In this document: piece after piece, positions 46,965 to 59,100 of the stretch
Layout of the letters: each line of letters begins with the position of its first letter
Position numbering within the stretch: the first letter of the stretch is position 1
NCBI GenBank assembly: GCA_947172415.1
Contig: OX359193.1
Location: 4,644,501-4,708,500, forward strand
Source: Chondrosia reniformis
Taxonomy: Eukaryota; Porifera; Demospongiae; Chondrillida; Chondrillidae
DNA length: 64,000 bases
Direction of reading: 5' to 3'
Position numbers and translations under genes: made by a program
Notes under the pieces: model-generated
The model's database searches: none
Told to the model about the DNA's origin: nothing
Seen by the model: only the letters and a program-made list of their open reading frames with translations

Positions 46965-48122
46965 GGGGATCATACCCTCACTGGCCACTAAATCAAGCTG
47001 GCCTTCACAGAGGGCAGTTGTTCGGCAGGCCCTCTTTGATGTGGAACATGCACCACAAACACACATGATGGCCGATCTCAGCAAGGAGAAATTCAGCAAG
47101 CATCGGATCCAGCTCATGGTCTTTGAATATGACTGTGCATGCTTGTCTGCCAGGAGGGATGCTAATCTCTTTTATGTGACTGTTGCTGCTGTGCCCATCC
47201 CACCTGCTGCAGAGAAGACTAGTGGGGTGAACGAGCCATGTTCCACTTTGAGGATCCTCCTTTCATAGCAGCGCCTCTTCTCTCTTTCATGTCTCCTGTA
47301 TACTGACTCAATGGTCGACTTACAGTTACTTGGTGCGTAAGGGTTGAAGACCCTTATGTCAAAAAAAGCACCCTGGTGCTTGTCCCCCCAGAAGCCCTGT
47401 GCATGCACGTCCAGTCTCGCCCCATCCTCGGTGTTCACAGTTCTGTGCTGGAATTGTTCTCCTGAGAGTGTTTGGAGATCCGGTTACACAGCAACATTGT
47501 GGCAGACCTCTGCAAGGAGGTTAGCAGTGATGTCTCTCACGTCATTATGCCTGAGTGAAGAAAATCCACCATGTGCGCAGCTCAAAGCATGCTCCACCGT
47601 GAAATGTTTCCCACAGACACAATTACCTGGCAGGTGGGTCAGTTTCCATCCTTAGCGTAGGCTAAGTGCATCCCGGAATGCACCTTTGTGTAGGTTGAAC
47701 CCGTGTTCAGTTAGGGGTAACACTCCTAGCCAGCTAGATGCACCCTTCTCACTGCCACAATCCATGGAAAGGTTCTTGCGCAGTAAGGCAGCCTCAGCAT
47801 TCTGTTTACGGCGTCGCTGAGCCTTGACCTTGTTCACGGCAGTGGTTTGCTCATTCTCTACCCTTGAAGGATAGGTTTGGTGTTGTTGAAGAATGAGCGC
47901 CGTCAGTGGTCCTGTTATCTGTTGCGAACTGTCAAACATGAAGTTTGCGGACTTGGTGGGGTTGGGAATACCAAGGCCACCCAGTCTAGTGGGAAGTGCT
48001 AACAGGTCTCTCTCTTGTTCCGTGAAGGCACTTCTACCTGTGAGAGCTGGTAAGCATTTGTAGCGAATGGCATTCTCAAGAGGCTGAAAGAGGTCACTGA
48101 TGTTGGGGATCGTTCTCGACAA
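46965..48122 (-). pseudogene. retroelement C-terminal fragment
   Basis: The minus strand reads a continuous C-terminal region known after the reverse transcriptase in one family of invertebrate retroelements. The blocks are LPALTGRSAFTEQERDLLAL, EKGASSWLGVLPL and HGFNLHKGAFRDALSLR. A CX3C..H..C segment (CVCGKHFTVEHALSC) follows, then DGARLDVHAQGFWG, FFDIRVFNPYAPSN and VEHGSFTPLVFSAAGGMG. It ends with FSLLRSAIMC near 47,000. One or two stops. The polymerase domain is absent. Confidence 0.72.
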
Positions 48123-48234
48123 GTATGTCCACTTACTGGAGAGGCCATTGAAACAGCCGTGCGTCGATACGAATTCCGGGGAAACCGAAATCCTACTACA
48201 CCGGAACCAATTCCCCTAATTACAAAAAGGGAAT
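48123..48234 (+). promoter_or_regulatory. likely EXOSC9 5' region
   Basis: Only 112 bp separate the retroelement fragment from the EXOSC9 start codon. It contains ETS-like CCGGAA and TTCCGG motifs and no TATA box, as is common for housekeeping promoters. Inference only. Confidence 0.35.
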
Positions 48235-51200
48235 ATGTCGGGTGCTAGGTGTAACTGCGAAGACGATTTCATTGCTCAAAGCATTCATTGTGGAAAGGTG
48301 AGTTATAGGCCCTAACTATAATATTTTCTGCCATTCCTCTAAAGTTCTGACTGCGTATTAAAAGGATAGTCTCGTTCATGTATCATTGTAGCCTTAAGTC
48401 CTCCTACTGTACAATCTCTGTAGAATATTTAATATGTAAGTGCTTATAACTTGGCATGCCCCAATGTGTCTGTTAGTTGGAGGTTTCACTGTGTTTGCTA
48501 GTGGTATTGTAATCATATCGAATGGCTATTTTCTTCCTGGAAAGGTTGCCTTGGCTCTGTCTATCTTCCCTTTATCCTAAAACTTAGATAGTAAGCTTAC
48601 AATAGCACTCATTGAGATTCCTTTTTATTGGTGTCAGTTTACCTGTGATTAATACTCCATGCACTTTCACTGAATGAGATTTATGATTTAGTGAATATAC
48701 CATATGGAAGGAAATTTTGGTGATTAGAATGTGTGGTGGATTGCTCAAATTATAATATTTGGCAGTTTTTACTCCAGCAATTTCACTGACAAGACAGTTA
48801 TACTCCTACGTACGTTGTGTGTAGATTGGCGATGGAAATATACGTACGTAGGCAGAATGCTCCCAAAACCACCAATCCACCAAAATACATTCTCCACCAA
48901 AATTTCCACCTACGTACTTATATGGTATTTGGTGTTATGTAAGTATCTTTGGCCACTTTGGCCTGTTTTTTAAGTAGCGTCTAGATGGTAGGGAGGTCTA
49001 TGACTATGGAAAAATAGATATCAGAGTGAATGCTGATGTACCTGGTCATGTTGAAGTTGAACTTAGGGGATCAAGGTAAGTTTTATTCTGGTAAATATAG
49101 TAAGCAATACCTGTAAGCATGCATACAATGTTGTTTCCTTAGTCTGTATGTTGAATACTATATCATTTACTTTTTAACATAGAGTACTTTGCTGTGTAAC
49201 CAGTAGTGTCATACAACCATCAATAAGCCGACCTACAGAAGGTGTGGTTCTCTTTAATGTAGAACTAACTGCTTTAAGTTCTTTGCAGTTTGGAAGTGGA
49301 AAGTAAGTTGTTGTTTCTATTTTATTTACGCTCAGGATTTCATTAAGGGGAGGATACATTTACTCCTCTCCTTAGTATATTCCTCCTCCTCAAGGAATGT
49401 CAGATTGCCTAATTTTGCTTTGAAATTTTCTTTTCTTTATTTGTCCCCGGCCCCTTGTGACTTTTTCCTAACTTCATTCATGCTTTAAATACCGGTGGTT
49501 TGATTAATCTGTGGATTTTAGCTTATCATCAAATTTTGTAGCTGTCTTTCACTTATTTTTTGCATTTCTTAAGGCAATCAGATTTGGCTGTAGAAGTTAG
49601 TCAGGTTTTAGAAAGATGTTACCGTTTTTCTAGAGCTGTTGACACAGAATCTCTCTGTATAGTTGCTGGTGAAAAAGTAAGTATTCAGTTAATTTAACTT
49701 GGCTGAGCTTTCAGAAAACTATAATCCTGTTGTTTCTAGGTTTGGGAAGTCAGGGTTACCTGTCACCTGTTGGACTTTCATGGCAATATTGTGGATTGCT
49801 GCTCCATTGCTGCTGTTACTGCTTTGAAACACTTTAAGTAGGTTGAGACCACAAAGGTCTTCATCAGCTAAAGAATCATTCCCACCTCATTCTTCTGCTA
49901 ATAATGGCCTTTGTGGTCAAAACGTTCAATAACTTATATGAAGAGTACTGTTGCTGATGCTCATGGGGAATCCACTGATCGTATTTTAAACTTTCTACAT
50001 TTTAATTAGCTTTTGTGTTTATTCTTAATCTGTTAAACATTAACGTATCTTAACTTATATCTTAATACGTATTTACTGTTGACCAAGGAAAGGCTTTCAT
50101 TTTACATATAGAAGAATTCATTGTTTGATGAAATTTGGTCATATTAAGTGAAGTTCTGTACCACCTATTTCTAAAATATTGCTTCACCAGACTTTATGTA
50201 AATTTCGTAGTTGATGTGCTAAACATAATGATTAACTGCACTGAACTGATGTTAATGTTTTATGACTGGTGGTTATGGACTGTCAGTGGATATTTCACCA
50301 ACTTGTACGTTTTCGAAAGACTTCACCAAATTTATTAACAGCAGTTGGCTGGTTGTATTCTTAACAGAATTAGGAACCAGACTGCGCTCAGTTACAATGT
50401 TTCTATTTTAGTGTTTACATGCAGTCCCAGTCAGGGCTGCATTGAAGGGGAGGGAGCCTTCCCCCAGGATTGATTTTGCCCCTTAGACTTTTGGGAACCC
50501 ACTATACTGCTTGGAGACCCTTGTACCATTGCCCCCCCCCCCCCCCCCCATTTTGAAAATTTTCATTTTGACCCCTCTGGCCCCAAGTTCTGCATGCAGC
50601 CCTGCCAGTGAAAGCAACTTTGATATGTACATATGTACATACGTATATATCGTAAGAAATGAATGAAACCTATGTATGTACTTGCTGCAGTATTACCGTA
50701 ACATGACCCTCTAATTCTTCTAATTCTCACCAAACATTGATAGATACTGTAGAATTACATACGTACGTAAGATAAAAGATACAATCAATGTGTATTTTCT
50801 TTTTGTCTTGCAGAAGGCCAGATGTGACTGTGATTGGTGATAAAGTTACCATAGTAGGTTTAAGGATACGTTGTTTTGCACACCTGAAGATTTCTTGTTT
50901 GATTAATTTTTCATTTTTTGCTGTGACTGTTTTCTTTGTGACGAAAGTGTATTTAGTTACGATTTTTTGAAGTATTTATTTAATTTTTGCATATTTTGAA
51001 GTAGACATTATTTATCTGTCTACTTCCATTTTTATAGCATTCACATTTGGAACGTAACTTTCTTCCATTAAGTATCCATCACATGCCAATTTGTGTCAGT
51101 TTTGCATTTTTGGACCAAGGAAACTTCCTTCTAGTTGATCCTACTCATAAGGAGGAGCAAGTAATGAATGGAAAACTAATTATTGGAGTCAACTCACATC

Positions 51201-53362
51201 GTGAAATATGCACATTAGAGTTATTTGGTGGTGTATCGCTACTTCCTGAACAAGTAAGAAACATTGTTGAATTGTAATTACGTGTCTTTAATTCATACAA
51301 TAGCAGCCCTCATATTTTTTTTAAAGTTTAACAAGTAGGTGAGCTGACCTGGAAACCATAAATGCATTGTTAATTAGGCTGTATGGTACTGCATTCATGA
51401 AGTTTTTGGTGAAGCTTATTAAATAATATTGATGGCCAATAGATTATAAGAAACAGTAAAATGGACATTTAATTAAAGGGATTTCTGTAATGGATGGTAT
51501 GGATGCTATGTACTTCTCTATATTCTTTAGATTCTCAGGTGTGTTCAAATTGCCAATGTAAAGTGTAGAGAAATAATGGACAAAGTTAATACCTCTCTAG
51601 GGTTAATGGCTTCAGACCATTCACTAAGAGAGCATAGCACTGTTGATATTAGAAATACGTCTAGGGAAGGAGAGAATGTATCAAGTAGGGATGATTTTCT
51701 GGACAGTAATCTTGCTTTTGTAGAATCAGAGTCAAAATGTAAAATTTCTAGCACAGTAAGTATGTCTGTAAATGTACGTATGTACGTATTTGTTAATTGG
51801 CTTGCTAATCATTGTGTAAGGCTACTAAGAATACTGTAAGGAATTTAAAAAGAGTTTGCCACGTCCTTGTACTTATATAAAAATATTTGAAAGTTTTTGC
51901 ACTGATATAACCTTCCAACTTACATAAACTCTGAGGGTTGGCATTACATTTGCTTTTGAAAAATGCAAACTTTTAATATTCCCTTTTCATCAACTTAAAT
52001 TTCGGGGCTGAAATTCTAGCATTCTACACAAGGTCTATAAACCTTCTGTTAACATTGTTTAATTTTAATAATAGAAACACATATGCGTATGTATACCAGA
52101 ACTTCCTAGTTGTACAGATCATGTACTTAAAATCTGAAGGATATGTACGTATGAAGTGAAAAAAATGCATTTACCTTTGACTAATGATTAGTATATAGAG
52201 TTTTGAATGAGGTTACATTTTCAGACTATTTTCCTTCCTCCACTGGGAATTACCTACATGTATCAGTGACCCTGCATGGGAGTCTTTGTATACTTGATCT
52301 TTTGTAAATCAATGCATTAACATTGGTTGATAGGTTTCAGGAAGTACTTAAGCACTTTATTTAGCTACCATTAGCAGAGTGAAGAGCAGAGTAGTGCTTC
52401 TACATAAGTATTTACACAAACATATGTACCAAACATGATGCTACTCATTTTGCAGTATTCTAATGTTTTTGAAATGAATCCGAATGGGGACAACATGTGG
52501 CAGTTGCCCAGTCTGGAAGTGGATAAATTGGAAGATAGTATGTTCAGGGACAATTCAGATACAAAAGGTTTAGATATTACTTCAGGGGATAGTAGTACTT
52601 CAGAGGAGGAGGAGGAGGTCATTCTAACTAATGAGGAATTTACACTCAGCAGGTAACTGATGCATTAATGTCATGTTTTTAGATTACCATTTTTAGTTAT
52701 TCGTTTGCAAATAGCTACAATCTGTGGTTCATTATTCAGTTGAACTCTGTTAAAAGGTATGCCTAAATAAAGCAAATAGAGGTATACTTTGTTTCTTCAA
52801 AATTGCCATATTTCCGTACTTTTACTTACCTTAGTGTAACTATATAAAGATACAGATAATTCACGTCAAAATAATTCTTATGTTATAAGGGATTGAACTT
52901 ACCCAGGAAAATTAATGTCTGTTCAACTGTATACATATACAGTACACATTACAATACACATAATTATTGATATAACCAGGAGAAGGAAGCTAGGAAAAAA
53001 TACTGAGATTTCAGCATTTCCAATTAAGTAATCCTATAATGGGAATACTGTTCTAATATGCAAAAATTAAGGGATGAGGATGAAAGCTTGTGAAAATTAG
53101 TGCATGAAAATGCAATGGACCTCACCAATATTATGAAAAAGAATCCTTCTAATCCTCATTGTAAAAATCAAGCTACTAATTAAACCATAACTTGCTTTCA
53201 TTTTCTCAGCAATTCATTGAAATTGAAATTGTTTCTATATATTCTGTTTACTATGGTTGAATGCTATGAAGAAGTTGTTAATGTTTTTACAGCAATTTTG
53301 GAGTGTCTGCAAATTTGGTTAAAAGACCTTCACTTTCTTCTGATTACGGCAAGAGGAAATGA
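48235..53362 (+). CDS. EXOSC9: exosome complex component EXOSC9/Rrp45
   Basis: Ten exons: 48235-48297, 48978-49075, 49183-49302, 49574-49676, 49740-49837, 50814-50853, 51038-51253, 51531-51755, 52456-52652 and 53293-53362. All introns are GT-AG. The joined frame is 1,230 nt, 409 aa, with no stop. The product is a subunit of the RNase PH-like ring of the RNA exosome, which degrades and processes RNA in nucleus and cytoplasm. Motifs in order: RLDGREVYDYG, RPTEGVVLFNVEL, VDTESLCIVAGEKVWEVRV, HGNIVDCCSIAAVTAL, RPDVTV, PLSIHHMPICVSFAF, LLVDPTHKEE. The C-terminal third is acidic and low complexity, ending in a basic RKRK-like tail as in animal homologues. Intron 5 carries two MITE-like repeats. Confidence 0.96.
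49842..49923. repeat. hairpin repeat in EXOSC9 intron 5
   Basis: Arm GTTGAGACCACAAAGG (49842-49857) pairs with CCTTTGTGGTCAAAAC (49908-49923) with one mismatch. Read on the minus strand, the left arm region contains CTGATGA followed by a GACC/GGTC hairpin, a relative of the hammerhead-like family. It begins four bases after the splice donor. Confidence 0.6.
50432..50604. mobile_element. hAT-like MITE in EXOSC9 intron 5
   Basis: Inverted ends CAGGGCTGCAT and ATGCAGCCCTG, flanked by CCAGT on both sides (50427-50431, 50605-50609). Inside is a run of about 19 C (50531-50549). CAGGG ends suggest hAT, but hAT duplications are 8 bp and only 5 match here. Confidence 0.65.
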
Positions 53363-54506
53363 GATAAAGGCATAAAAGCAGTTTAAGAATGTCTCTAAAC
53401 TATATACTCATTGTTTATATATGTATATTAGATTTGCTTGTATATGATACTTTCACAATACTATATAGTAGTAGAATTAATAGAGTAATACTGATAGTAC
53501 TGTGTGTACTAGTATTGTGAAAGTAGATAATTTTCAACAGTGAAGATGTTATCCTGTGCTTTAGTTCATTGCTTGCTCATGCGGAATGAATTTATTTGTT
53601 TTGATGAATTGGGTTTAAAATTAACAAGGTTGAGTAGCAGTCCATATCATATTAATACACTCTGCAATGCAATATCCCGCTGATACGTAACTCAAGCAGT
53701 TAATGCCTAAAGCTTGCATAATCCCAAGAAAAGCCTAGGGGCGGAGTGTATAACAGTTGTACAATGTCACTTTGCAGTATATCGATTATACATGAACTCG
53801 CCTGGCCCTTGGGGACTTAGTGCCCTCGTTTCTTGTGCATGTATGTAATTGATACATGCTCTAGGCATCAATACTAAAAGCTATACTTGTGTCATTTGAA
53901 ATTAAAAATAAATGTAGTATGGAGAGTATTCAGATTTTTACATGCCTTCTTCTGCATGTAATTATGTATATATGTAAGCTGCTAAATTTATTTTTGGAGT
54001 AACTTCAGGGCTGACTTAATTCAGTGAATACTCTATTTTAATCTCTAGCCATCATTCAGTTTGATATGTTATTTGAGTATTGGGTTCTTATACGTACGTA
54101 TGTAAAAATAATATGCATATGTATTGATGTTAAAGCTTCAGAAAGGTTAAGCAATAAAATAACACCTTGCCAAGCTAATATTAATACAAACCAGTTAACA
54201 AACATCTTTATTCAAGAGAATACAACATGTGCACCTACCTACGTACTTCTTATGAATATATGGCACACCTAATCATATATGATCAATATCCTAGAACAAA
54301 CAAAACGTTACAATTCAAACAGTGTACACAGTACATTTATGTAGTTCACGTGTTTCACATAGTGATGTACTGTTAGCTAATATAAGCATATAATACCTTG
54401 CTATATGTTTTTCTGACATACATACATACGTACAGTATGTCATACATATACCTGCAAATAACTGAAATGGAGCCGCTTACTAGATTGCAATGTAATGTGA
54501 TGACAA
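53363..54506. other. intergenic; one hairpin
   Basis: Between the convergent EXOSC9 and collagen genes. It contains the hairpin at 53448-53525 and no coding exon. Confidence 0.6.
53448..53525. repeat. 78-bp hairpin
   Basis: Perfect 16-bp arms TACTTTCACAATACTA and TAGTATTGTGAAAGTA separated by 46 bp of AT-rich sequence. A small MITE or a structured 3' region of EXOSC9. Confidence 0.7.
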
Positions 54507-55805
54507 CTAGGCTTGGTGTATCCATATTTCCATCAAATCAAAGAAAATGCTAGCTAGATGCCGCAAATTAGAGGTACAAGTTCGAACTTCCAAGAAATTT
54601 TGAGTCTTAGGTATTTCTCTGTAGAACCACCCATGCCTGTTGCAACATGTAGTTTTTTTAGATTCACAACCCTCTCCATTCCATAAAGGTTTGTCCCATG
54701 CTATTTGTAAATTTGGATGTTTTAAAAATCCAGTATCACAGTAATAGTTATCATTGACATAGTCAGGAATTTCCTGTGAAGAGTTTGTATCACATGGGCA
54801 GCCCACATCCTTGGCACCTTGATGATGCCCTACTGCATAGCTCCAGATATGAGTACGGGGTAAACCAGAGCTTATGGAAACTCCATCCAAATATGCATAA
54901 TCTATAGATGTCTTTAGCCTTCTATGAAAGGCAGCTGTACTTCTGTATTGATAACCTCTCACTACACCACGTACCCCATCATAGCTCACAGGAGTCCTGA
55001 AGATAGCAGATGTACAGCCAACATCAACAGTTGGTCCACATGCCCGCATGTTTGCATCCTTATCATGTGTCTCAGCAAAATTCAATGGGCAGTGTGATGA
55101 CTGATTGGACATATCTACATATACTATTCTTTTCCAACTACTGCCTATAGGGTTTACAATGACCTCTTCTTGAGACTTTTTAGGGTCTGGTATGATTGTT
55201 TCTTGGTAGCTTGTGACATTCTGCAACCTTTTTAACTTAGATTTTTCCAGTGCTTTGTATAGTATGTCTAATTCCTTCTTCATTTCTGTAACTATTAATG
55301 TAAAATTCATTTCATTTGTTTCAAGACAATACAACATATCCTTAACAGCATCTGTAACATTGGCAAAAGCCTTTGATCCTAGAGTTTTAATCTGTGATTG
55401 TGATAGTTTACCTCGACCAGGCTCTCCGATTGGTCCTACAACACCAGCTGGACCAGGTTTCCCTACATTGCCCCTTATTCCTTTTGCTCCTTTTGGTCCC
55501 CTATAGCCTTTAACTCCATTGTGCCCTTTAGATCCTTGGTGACCAAATTTTCCTCTTAAACCTTGAATACCATCCAATCCAGGTGGTCCAACTCTGCCAG
55601 ATGTCCCTCTTACACCAGCAGGACCAACTACCCCTATCTTCTTCGATTCATTTACTTCAAAGTAGTAGTCTGCCTCACTTGTAGGTAAGGGACAGACTAA
55701 TTCTCCGTAGTAACTCTCTAGGTTAAATATCTCACAAGTAGATTCTTCTAAGTTAAAAAGTTGACTTATCAGAAAACACTGAAAAAGTACTTTAGCTATG
55801 AACAT
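54507..55805 (-). CDS. short-chain (spongin-type) collagen, copy 1
   Basis: Single exon, 432 aa, from ATG 55805; the open frame extends six codons further up but without an ATG. A hydrophobic N-terminus (MFIAKVLFQCFLIS) looks like a signal peptide. Residues about 58-129 are exactly 24 uninterrupted Gly-X-Y triplets with few GPP. A helical linker follows, then a C-terminal domain from WKRIVYVDM with the family's Cys pattern (HCPLNF, RACG, CPCD, YYCDTGF, GCESKKTTCCN, GWFYREI). This matches sponge short-chain collagens, secreted matrix or attachment proteins. Its paralogue is at 59,212. Confidence 0.93.
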   Translation of the reverse strand: MFIAKVLFQCFLISQLFNLEESTCEIFNLESYYGELVCPLPTSEADYYFEVNESKKIGVVGPAGVRGTSGRVGPPGLDGIQGLRGKFGHQGSKGHNGVKGYRGPKGAKGIRGNVGKPGPAGVVGPIGEPGRGKLSQSQIKTLGSKAFANVTDAVKDMLYCLETNEMNFTLIVTEMKKELDILYKALEKSKLKRLQNVTSYQETIIPDPKKSQEEVIVNPIGSSWKRIVYVDMSNQSSHCPLNFAETHDKDANMRACGPTVDVGCTSAIFRTPVSYDGVRGVVRGYQYRSTAAFHRRLKTSIDYAYLDGVSISSGLPRTHIWSYAVGHHQGAKDVGCPCDTNSSQEIPDYVNDNYYCDTGFLKHPNLQIAWDKPLWNGEGCESKKTTCCNRHGWFYREIPKTQNFLEVRTCTSNLRHLASIFFDLMEIWIHQA

Positions 55806-55823
55806 AGCTAATGGATTACTCAA

Positions 55824-56179
55824 ATGCTCTGAGGAGTGGTTTAATTATAATATCATAACATGGTAATGCTTACCTCTAGTTTGTTTCAGCTTTTAATAGC
55901 CATGCAACTACAACCCTAAGCTAATGGAATATGCAGGTATTCCCACTGCAGAGGCAACAATGTCATTATGCCAGTTTCCCAGATGGCCAACCTCCATTTA
56001 GTTCCATTAGAAAATTCTATTAAAAACCACAAACTATATACATCAACTGTAAACCAAAAACTAATCTGTATGTAACAATTTAGATATTTACATGCATATA
56101 CATGTACAATGCCAACAAAATTAAGTTAAGTATACGGAGTCTTGCTGCTGTTTCCTTAATTAAAGCTTGTATTTCTCTC
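55824..56179. other. intergenic spacer
   Basis: Spacer between the phosphatase stop and the collagen start, both on the minus strand. No gene. It probably holds the collagen promoter. Confidence 0.6.
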
Positions 56180-59100
56180 TTAAGTTGTATCAAGCTGAAT
56201 AGTCCTTATTTTGAATAAATCAATTAGCACGCAAGCAGCTTCATTAGTACCCCCGCAATATCTTGAGGAGCTAAACACAGTCAATAGTCTTCCTTTCTGC
56301 TGTAACTATATACATAAATAATTGTATTAGATGAATTCAGGTATAGTGGCAACTCTCTTAATGGGCTCCCTAACAGGGGTAATCACTCAATTGCATATGT
56401 AGTTTGCAAGCACTACAGTGGATGAGCATGTAACTGTATTAACCTCTGTAGTCTGTATTGAAAACAAGTATGACAGTGCCCTTATAATTGTATGTATGTT
56501 ATATACGTATTTAACCCTATAATGTGCTATCTGTTTACACAGCTGCAGTAAATCATGTAGGAATTTTCCTTTTTGGTCAAAATGTTTAGCACATAAGAGC
56601 AACACTAGGACATACCATTCATTATACAAGGTTTTACAGTACATCCTAGGCTGGATGTAGGAAATATACAGTACAAGTTAAAAGAAAGCCAGTTAAATTT
56701 ACCTGAAATCCTGTGGACTTTACTTCATGGGCCCTTATTACATGAGAAAGTTTGTTTCTATACAAGAAGGCCTCCAAAGCAGCTGTACTGTAAGCAGTAA
56801 AGAAGAAACAGGTATATATACATACATATAGTGGATGAGCCATAAAACAAGCAGGCATGTATTGCTTAGTAGGTGCTGGTAGAAGAAACAAGTTACCACA
56901 AGTATACATCAGTTATACATATTTACCTAAATCTGTAACCAGTACCCCTTGAATCATTAGGGAGAAAACCATCATTTCTCTGGAGTTCCTCTTTCACTTC
57001 CTTCGAAAGATTTTCTTCTCCTCTAAAATTGAAAGTTTTGTATTGATAATAAAATAACCTAATTAGAGCAACAACTAAATATATACAGATATCATTTCAA
57101 CAGTATAATCTTATACCCTTAGTATAATAAAACTCCTTATTGTAAATTTTACTTCAAGTAGGTACATAATTAGCCTTTTAAAATATTAGACCAAGTTTAT
57201 TATAGTTATATATGAAGGTTGCTAAACATTGAGTCTATGATAGAAATGATATACGTAGATACATACATACATATTACTGTATGTATAATATTCTTGATAA
57301 GCCAATGGTGTAAGTGGAACAATACCTAACAGGATCGCTCCAAAGGAGCTCCCATGCCAAAGGGCTCTGGATTTCAGGATCATGTAGGACAACTGGAACA
57401 TCTCTGATTGTGGATAAGAGTCCTCCCCCAAGACAAGGACGTGGTATACCACCATGGCTACAAAATATCTGTTATAAAGCACAACTTTAGTATACCATGA
57501 ACAAAATATGCCTGTTAACAAAAAAAACAATAGTCATGCAGAGACCTAAATTAAGGCTATAACAATTGGATTTGAGTGTTATTTATGAGGTAAACTCATA
57601 CTGAAATCAGTAGACATATTGTAGTATCATAGAGCTCCAAGGAACACACACTAAATATCCTGCCTATGTACGCATAAAACAATTTAATTATCAAATATGA
57701 GCCAGCTGTTGATATACTTTTAATGCAGATATAAGCTCAAGTTAGGTAACAGTGCATTTAACATAGGAGACTTGATAATGCATTATTAAATTTTAAATGC
57801 TATTACAAAACTACAGTAAAGGCTGCTGGCAACATAACTTTCACCTTTTTATCCACCACTGCCGCTACAGGCATTACATCAAAACACTGATTAGCAGTCT
57901 CCCAAATACGCAGGCCAAGGGCCTCACCAAACTTATCAATGCATTCACTATTGGCAAAGAGAACAAGTATATACGTATATCATGGCTAAATTAGCTGTAA
58001 GTATGTACAGTATGTGCATATATGAAAATGAACTGCTAATGTGAATGGATTCATTTTAATATCAGTGACTATGATAATTTCTACATGACAGGAAGTCCAT
58101 GCAATTTCATACAGCCTTTGTACTAGAGTTTTAACTATCTTATGCGCTATACACAAGACACTTACGATTGAAAACTAAAGTTAACCTGCATGTCTCGCAG
58201 CTCATGGTTGCCCCTTATTAACACCATTTTCTGACGGCTTAGTACCTTTTGTGCAAAGAGGTATGCTATCACCTGTGAGAAATAACACACACTGAAGTAT
58301 AATACTATAACACTATCTTATTAATTATTTATAAAATTATAATGCAACTGTTATTATGATAAATCTAAGCAATTTTTGGCAATAACATTATTCATTTACC
58401 TAAATTTACTTATGTATGTAACTAGTCAGGACACCCAGGTAGACCAGCAATTTCAGCTGATGGGTTCTTCCTGTTGAAATATCATTATTCAATTCAAAAT
58501 TCAATTCATAATACAATTTACAAAACACTACTATGAGTTCAAGAAGCAAAGCCAAGGATTACCTCAAATCCATATGGACCTCTGTCAACATAATCTCCAA
58601 GGAAAATGAAGGAAGCTGGAGTCAGTGATGGACCCATTCTCCACAAAACCTTTTCAAAGCAAATGAGGTCTTGAAAGTTGCCATGAAAATCACCTAAATT
58701 TAAATCAATTGATTAGAAAAGAAGTACATTGACAGTTCAAACTCAAGCCATTGGCTTGTTTCATTTATTACAGAAACGAAAGAACTCCAACAATAATTAT
58801 ATGTACGTGTGTACATAAACAAATTGTTTTCACATAATTGATTAAAAACAGAGGTTATTACTGTATCAGGATAAACACAGCAATTCCTTAACTTCACAGG
58901 CATGATAATTACAGTTTTCAGAATATGGTGTTTTTGACTATTCATAGATTAACAAAGAGAATTTTTCTATTTAGACCAAATGAGAAAGAATGGCATTGAA
59001 CAATGAAAAAGAAGGAAGAAGGTTTATCTATCAGAAAAAAGAGAATCTTAAAGCTTCTTTTAGTGGTATTTTGTGTCACTTTTAACTGTAAAGTCTGTAA

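Noticed and set aside
50531..50549. Poly-C run as a regulatory tract
   Set aside because: It is internal to a MITE and best explained by slippage.
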